Source of the DNA: Boletus sp. NGJ
Lineage: Eukaryota; Basidiomycota; Agaricomycetes; Boletales; Boletaceae
Length of the DNA stretch: 64,000 bases
NCBI GenBank assembly: GCA_019096195.1
Contig: JAGTXK010000114.1
Coordinates: 1 to 64,000 of the forward strand
Direction: 5' to 3'
Within the stretch, counting starts at the first letter, position 1. Each line of letters begins with the position of its first letter. This document shows positions 59,304-64,000 of the stretch, piece after piece. The translations under genes were made by a program, and so were the position numbers. A model generated the notes under the pieces. It had not been told where the DNA came from. It ran no database searches and worked only from the letters and a program-made list of their open reading frames with translations.

Positions 59304-61343
59304 CTACGCTTTCTCCTCAAACTCCTCGACACTCTCCATTGTCCCCGCGTCTCCGAGTGCCTGTTTCAAACTACAAATGGACGCAATGTCATCTATCCAG
59401 TTCCAGAAAGAGAAGAAAAAAAAAGCCACAGACATCACTTCATCATTCAGCACGGTCATATCCCGGACCCGTGCATAGATCATCGGAAAGGCGAATATGA
59501 GGCCAGCTGCCACGAGGCACCATGTCGATAGGAAGATGTTCATGTACCTGGATAGAGAAGGGGGGATGTGAGATAGATAATCAGTTCCTTTGCATCGTAG
59601 GCGGATTGTAGAGGCCTCAGAGTGATGAAAGTGACAAAGACAGATACGAACGGTAATCCGACGGCATCCATACGCCATACGCCAGCTGCCCCTGCAGACT
59701 GCATCGAGTGATCTGGTATTTTTCACGTCATTGTCTCAGTCAGCACAGGGGTTTACCATAGATATAACGCGCACCCCGGGATGGGGCGAACCCTGAGGGA
59801 AGGCGAACGAAAGGAATTCGAAACACTCATAAAACCCAGCATAAATCGCGAGCTTGTTCGTGTCGTTGGACATGGCGCCAATCAACCAAAACGCCGCCGT
59901 CTGCCACATCGCATCAAGCAAACCATAGGAAATCATGAGCCACACGTGTGCTGGGTACGCCGGATCATTTTTTGCGCGTCTGGCGGGATCGATTGGCGCG
60001 TGTAGGCTCTGCGTTGAACGTGGAGTTGAGGGGGGCTCTCGTTGATCACTGGTATTGCGCCGGCGAAAACGACCGTTATCCAAGACGATACCAATCATCC
60101 ACGAACCGATGATCTGGGAAAGCCAATACATGAGGTTATTCAGTGATCGTGCGCGAATGTTGAATAGGGCCGAATTATAGTCGTTGAATTCTGCCGCATT
60201 TTTTTTTTGGTAAATCATGATAACATTTGTGCATGAGATCAAGTAGGAGACTTACGCCAAGTATAGAAGTAGTTACTCGCAAAGAACATGGGAAAGAGGA
60301 GGAGAATCATGGGGTCGGATATGATGGCAATCCAGAGGTTGTAGAACTCGGACTTCCAAGACGGAGAGCGTGGCGTGACGACTTTCGTTCCGTCAGTACG
60401 AATCATTTTGTTTGGGTCAGCCATAAGGAGGGGAATGGTAACTCCGATGAGCGTAATTGTTAGAAATCCAATCTTGGCGCGTGTATTAGGTTGGATAAGG
60501 CCATTAATGGAGAAGCATACATATGTCCCATTTCCGACTAGGAAAGACAGTATTAGAAGCCAAGATATTCATGTCAGCTTCTAACGTATGACATACCGTC
60601 ATTATTCTGACGGCCGTTGGTGATGAGATGAGAAGCGAAGTTTGATTACGAATGAACATACCGTCGATTTGAAGTTTTGTCCAAAGGACACAGAAGAACC
60701 AACGACTGCACCAAGATTGAACATGGCCCAAAAGATACTGATAAAGATACCCTTTTGGCCTTCAGTCGGATAGCTGAGCATCAAAGATCCTTGTGCCGTC
60801 CACAAGAGTGCGGCCGTCATGCCAAGAAAGGCTCCCGCACCGATAACGAAGCCGCCTGCGTTCGGATGAATGTTAATAGCCCTAGTAAACTGATACGAGT
60901 ACCATCCTTTCGTGATTCTGATGGGAAATTTGTACAGATACGAGCCCACATAGATTGCATAACCAAACGTGCCCGCAAAAAGCGTCCACTTCGCGCCAAG
61001 TTTGTTGTTCACCGTGCTTGGCCAAACGTCAAGTTCCCCGCAAGTGTCAAAGGTATGAATGAATGATTACCCAGCAAAGAACGAAAAGAGAGCATATGTG
61101 GCGTAGAGTGCGCATGTCGAATTCGCGGAGGTCGTGGCATTTACTTGTCCACCACCTCCGAGACCAGTCAAGGCGTTGAACATACCAGGACACAAAAAGC
61201 AGACGAAGCCGAGCATAATGAGCTGCGTGATGGGGTGATAGTATACACCCTTTATGCCACGGGGTCGTTCGAAGCGTTCCTTGGATGAATTGATATCGAC
61301 GCTCGGGGACAGGCTCGAGTTCTTTGCGAGAGGTCCCGTCCAT
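59304..61343 (-). CDS. UNC93-like (DUF895) major facilitator superfamily protein
   Basis: A membrane protein of the fungal UNC93/DUF895 group. Landmarks in order: GIKGVYYHPITQLIMLGFVC, CPGMFNALTGLGGGGQVNAT, YATYALFSFFAG, NNKLGAKWTLFAGTFGYAIY, GAGAFLGMTAALLWTAQGSL, MLSYPTEGQKGIFISIFW, NLGAVVGSSVSFGQNF, IGFLTITLIGVTIPLLM, LWIAIISDPMILLLFPMFFA, NLMYWLSQIIGSWMIGIVLD and LAIYAGFYECFEFLSFAF. A basic loop with RFRRRNTSDQREPP lies near 60050. The C-terminus is FPMIYARVRDMTVLND plus an acidic tail, stop at 59304. About eight introns are short and regular. The start is unresolved: the ATG at 61343 is in a different frame from the GIKGVYYHP exon, so a small intron or an upstream exon is needed. Transport substrate is unknown. 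Confidence 0.83.
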
Positions 61344-62187
61344 AGCTGATAACTCGGCAGGGGAGAAGTGTTCGCACGTAAAACGTTCTGCTACTTGTAC
61401 CTCAATAAAGAGGATGTATCATGGGACTGATTTTTCTGCGACCAGATAACACGGAGAAGAAAGACAAGCCGGATAGGTAATAATAGCTCTGTCAAAACCC
61501 ACGATTAACCACAAGGAAAAGATAAGATATAGATACCAGGAGTTCCCAAAGAGCGGGAGTTCGAGATAACATCGAGGGAGTGGGGAACGACGCAGATGGG
61601 TGGCAAGACAGTCAACCTGCCAAAGAACTGCGCGTGAATACTTGCCCAGGTGATCGAACGGCCTCGAATTCCTTTGAAAAGGCCAAAGTGAGTGCTATCA
61701 TGTGAGATGGGTACCACAGGAGAAGGACGTATGTGATGACCATGTGACAACTTCGCTGCCTAGGCTTCGCAAACTGCAGAGGGCATTCTCCTTCCCAGGC
61801 TTCTGAATTGCTGACGGAAACTTTTATGTGATTGTTTGAGGTTAGCCGGTTCGTGAATTCATTGTATCCAAGTCAGTGAGCCGTAGAATTGAACGTCGAT
61901 GCCGTTCTCAGTAAGGTCCGCTTTGCAGCGCTGTTTGTGAGATACTTAGATGTGACAAAAACATTTGCCACAATACCGTGACTGCGTGACTAACAACGCC
62001 AAAAGCCCCCTTTGAAGCATCTCCGGAGTTCATCCTAGCTGCCTTCACCAAATTTCTACATAGCGTGAGTTGAGTTAAATATTTTTGTCCGGGGTGTGAG
62101 CTTACACCGAACAGTTACTTGTGCTCTCCTGTTTGTGCATCCTACCTGCAATACAACACCCCCTTTTGATCTCTTACAACTTCAAAC
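61344..62187. other. Divergent intergenic region, UNC93-like / F-box
   Basis: No gene is supportable. A pyrimidine-rich stretch precedes the F-box start at 62188. Confidence 0.45.
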
Positions 62188-63833
62188 ATGTCAAACGAGG
62201 CCCAGCGCCGCATCGATGCTGAGATTACTAGGCTAAATTCATCACTATACAACCTCTGCTCTCAAAGGAATACCCTGTCCCTTATTTCTCGCCTCCCTAC
62301 AGAAGTTCTCGCGGACATATTCATCCTTGGTGCTTCTGACTATTACTACCAGGAGAACCACCCTCGACCCAACTCAGGTGCACCCGATTGGGTCAACGTT
62401 TCGTACGTTTGCCGCCATTGGCGCAACGTCGCCCTGGACTGCCCGACTCTCTTGACCTACGTTATCATGTCATCAGAGGGGTTTACAGAGGTGTTACTAG
62501 CTAGATCAAAACAAAGGTCACTGAAGATCTGCATTGAAACTGACAAACCACTGGAAGAGTGGTCGAGGCTCCTTCAGACAGTACTGGCAGACCACGCTGA
62601 GCGTATCCAAGAATTATGATTCCTACATGGCACCGCTGGTCGCGTCACATCCCCTTTAATGTTGTTCTCACGCATTCCTTGTTTGCAAGTCCTGGAGGTT
62701 GATGCACAATTTGACAACGTGGAATGGGGAAACATTCACGGAGCAATCCCAACACTTCGTAGACTGAAAGCCTCCAACTGCCACTCAATACCGTGGGATT
62801 CGTTTCAGCCAAGTGGTTTAACATCGCTCAGCCTGGAGAATATTAGGGAAGAACACCGGCTAGATATCGTGAAGCTTCAATCCTACTTGGGTTGTATGCA
62901 CGATCTCGTACACCTACATCTCAGGAATGCCCTTTGTGGCCACAACAAGTTTCTGAACTCGCTCCACTTCGACCCCACCCGGAAGCTCACTTTACCCCAT
63001 CTCTCTCGCCTTTTGATTGCGGCTCCGCTTTCAACCATTGTTGCATTTCTGTCTTACATCAAGATCCCATCAAAGACAAAAAAGAATTTGCAATGCCATG
63101 ACGAAGGAGGCCCACACTACGTCTACCACGAAAATGATTGTTCCTCACTCTATTTACTTCTTCAACAACTATGCCCATCTGGAGATCAAGCTCTTCTTTG
63201 TCCCACAATTCACACATTCAGTATTTGTTACTTGGACAGGAAACTTCTCCTCAGCTCATCTGAACGTTATGGCCATTGTCTTCGTTCATATGAACCCGAG
63301 GTATTCTGGGCTTGCGATGCTCCCCTCCAGCTCGGGATCAAATTTATATCAAATGACTCGATGGAGGGTCAGGATTGTGTTATAAGCAATATCTGTCGCA
63401 GTGTATCCTCAAAAGACGTTCGAAGTGTTCATATTTGCAGCCTCCAACACTTGTCAACTTTCTGGAAGAATTCTCTGGGGCACCCCAGGAAGTAAAATAC
63501 CTCAAAGTCACCAACAGCAACATTACAGGTTTAGCTTCAGCACTTTCTCTCACCTCTCGCGATGATGCGGAGAACCAGGACGGACATGATGTTGGTCAAC
63601 GCCTCCTTTGTGCGCCAGCAATAGAAAAGTTGGAATGTATTTCATGTTGGATAGATGTGGAACATGTCAAGGCGGATCACAACATATCTAGTCTCCGCAC
63701 GGCGCTGGTTATCCGCAAAGAGTGCGATTGAGCCCTCAAGCGGCTCGTCATCAAGGATAATGCTAAGAATACATTCCCTCCGAAAGATGTGTTGGACTTG
63801 CCAGTGGGCGACATTTGTTTGGATGGTTGGTGA
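62188..63833 (+). pseudogene. F-box / leucine-rich-like protein, reading frame broken
   Basis: It starts MSNEAQRRIDAEITRLNSSL at 62188. An F-box-like segment follows: ISRLPTEVLADIFIL and WVNVSYVCRHWRNVALDCPT. An in-frame TGA at 62617-62619 follows HAERIQEL, although the same frame continues sensibly with FLHGTAGRV and SRIPCLQVLEVDAQF, then LRR-like pieces (IPTLRRLKASNCHSIP, LVHLHLRNALCG). Near 63450 the sense moves to another frame (NFLEEFSGAPQEVKYLKVTN), and a second in-frame TGA occurs at 63729-63731 before ALKRLVIKDN and the final stop at 63833. There are no introns to explain these. Either a recently inactivated member of the large agaricomycete F-box family or sequence errors. F-box proteins recruit SCF ligase substrates. 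Confidence 0.75.
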
Positions 63834-64000
63834 AGTTACTAGTCCATTATGCTAGCGATGTACATTGGGACATGGTTCGACGGGATCTTGTTCGTAGTAC
63901 AAATTCAAGTATCGAAGTGTCGGGACTCGGGAGATGAACACCTAGCACAGCCACAGACCATGAATCCAGCTTTAAGTGTCCTCGTTAAACAATTTCTTGC
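63834..64000. other. End of window
   Basis: 3' flank of the F-box pseudogene; nothing supportable. Confidence 0.4.

Overview
The window looks like nuclear DNA of a filamentous basidiomycete (Agaricomycetes). The genes are packed with short GT-AG introns of about 50-70 bp, Sec61-alpha and CCT-gamma are of fungal type, and several families typical of Agaricomycetes are present (7-TM DUF6533-like proteins, CE16 esterase, F-box, UNC93-like MFS, GH1). The style of the WD40 proteins makes me think of a Rhizoctonia/Ceratobasidium-like fungus. That is an inference, not a proof.

Layout. 1-17 kb is mostly single-copy host genes: CCT3 (+), an ERT1/AcuK-type Zn2Cys6 regulator of gluconeogenesis (-), a heavily decayed GH1 beta-glucosidase (-), a Gfo/Idh/MocA oxidoreductase (+), a 151-residue conserved-looking unknown (-) and a VIT-vWA protein (-). 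17-43 kb is an accessory block built by repeated duplication. It holds two paralogous 7-TM genes (17.2-19.0 and 26.6-28.4 kb), four paralogous WD40 genes (A 23.5-25.8, B 29.9-32.2, C 35.6-37.9, D 39.7-42.0 kb, all minus strand), degenerate copies of an unrecognised sequence (called Y here) beside the 5' ends of WD40 B, C and D plus one detached copy, smaller dispersed repeats (called R and S here), and a 201-bp TIR element inserted in one Y copy. 43-64 kb returns to ordinary genes: a Dal5/TNA1-like MFS permease (-), Sec61-alpha (-), two neighbouring RBR-type E3 ligase paralogs (-), a CE16/GDSL esterase (+), a compact 118-residue unknown with a TATA box (-), an UNC93-like MFS protein (-) and a broken F-box gene (+).

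The most informative result is that the four WD40 genes can be read by hand with one shared nine-exon structure. A 19-nt first exon encodes MSSTNT or a close variant. One large exon encodes a seven-bladed propeller. Six further exons encode a charged, probably disordered tail, and a ninth encodes a short conserved hydrophobic/Cys C-terminus whose stop codon aligns in all four. Copy A alone has a nonsense codon in the tail. I saw no rRNA, tRNA, CRISPR array or recognisable retroelement, but tRNAs cannot be excluded by eye.
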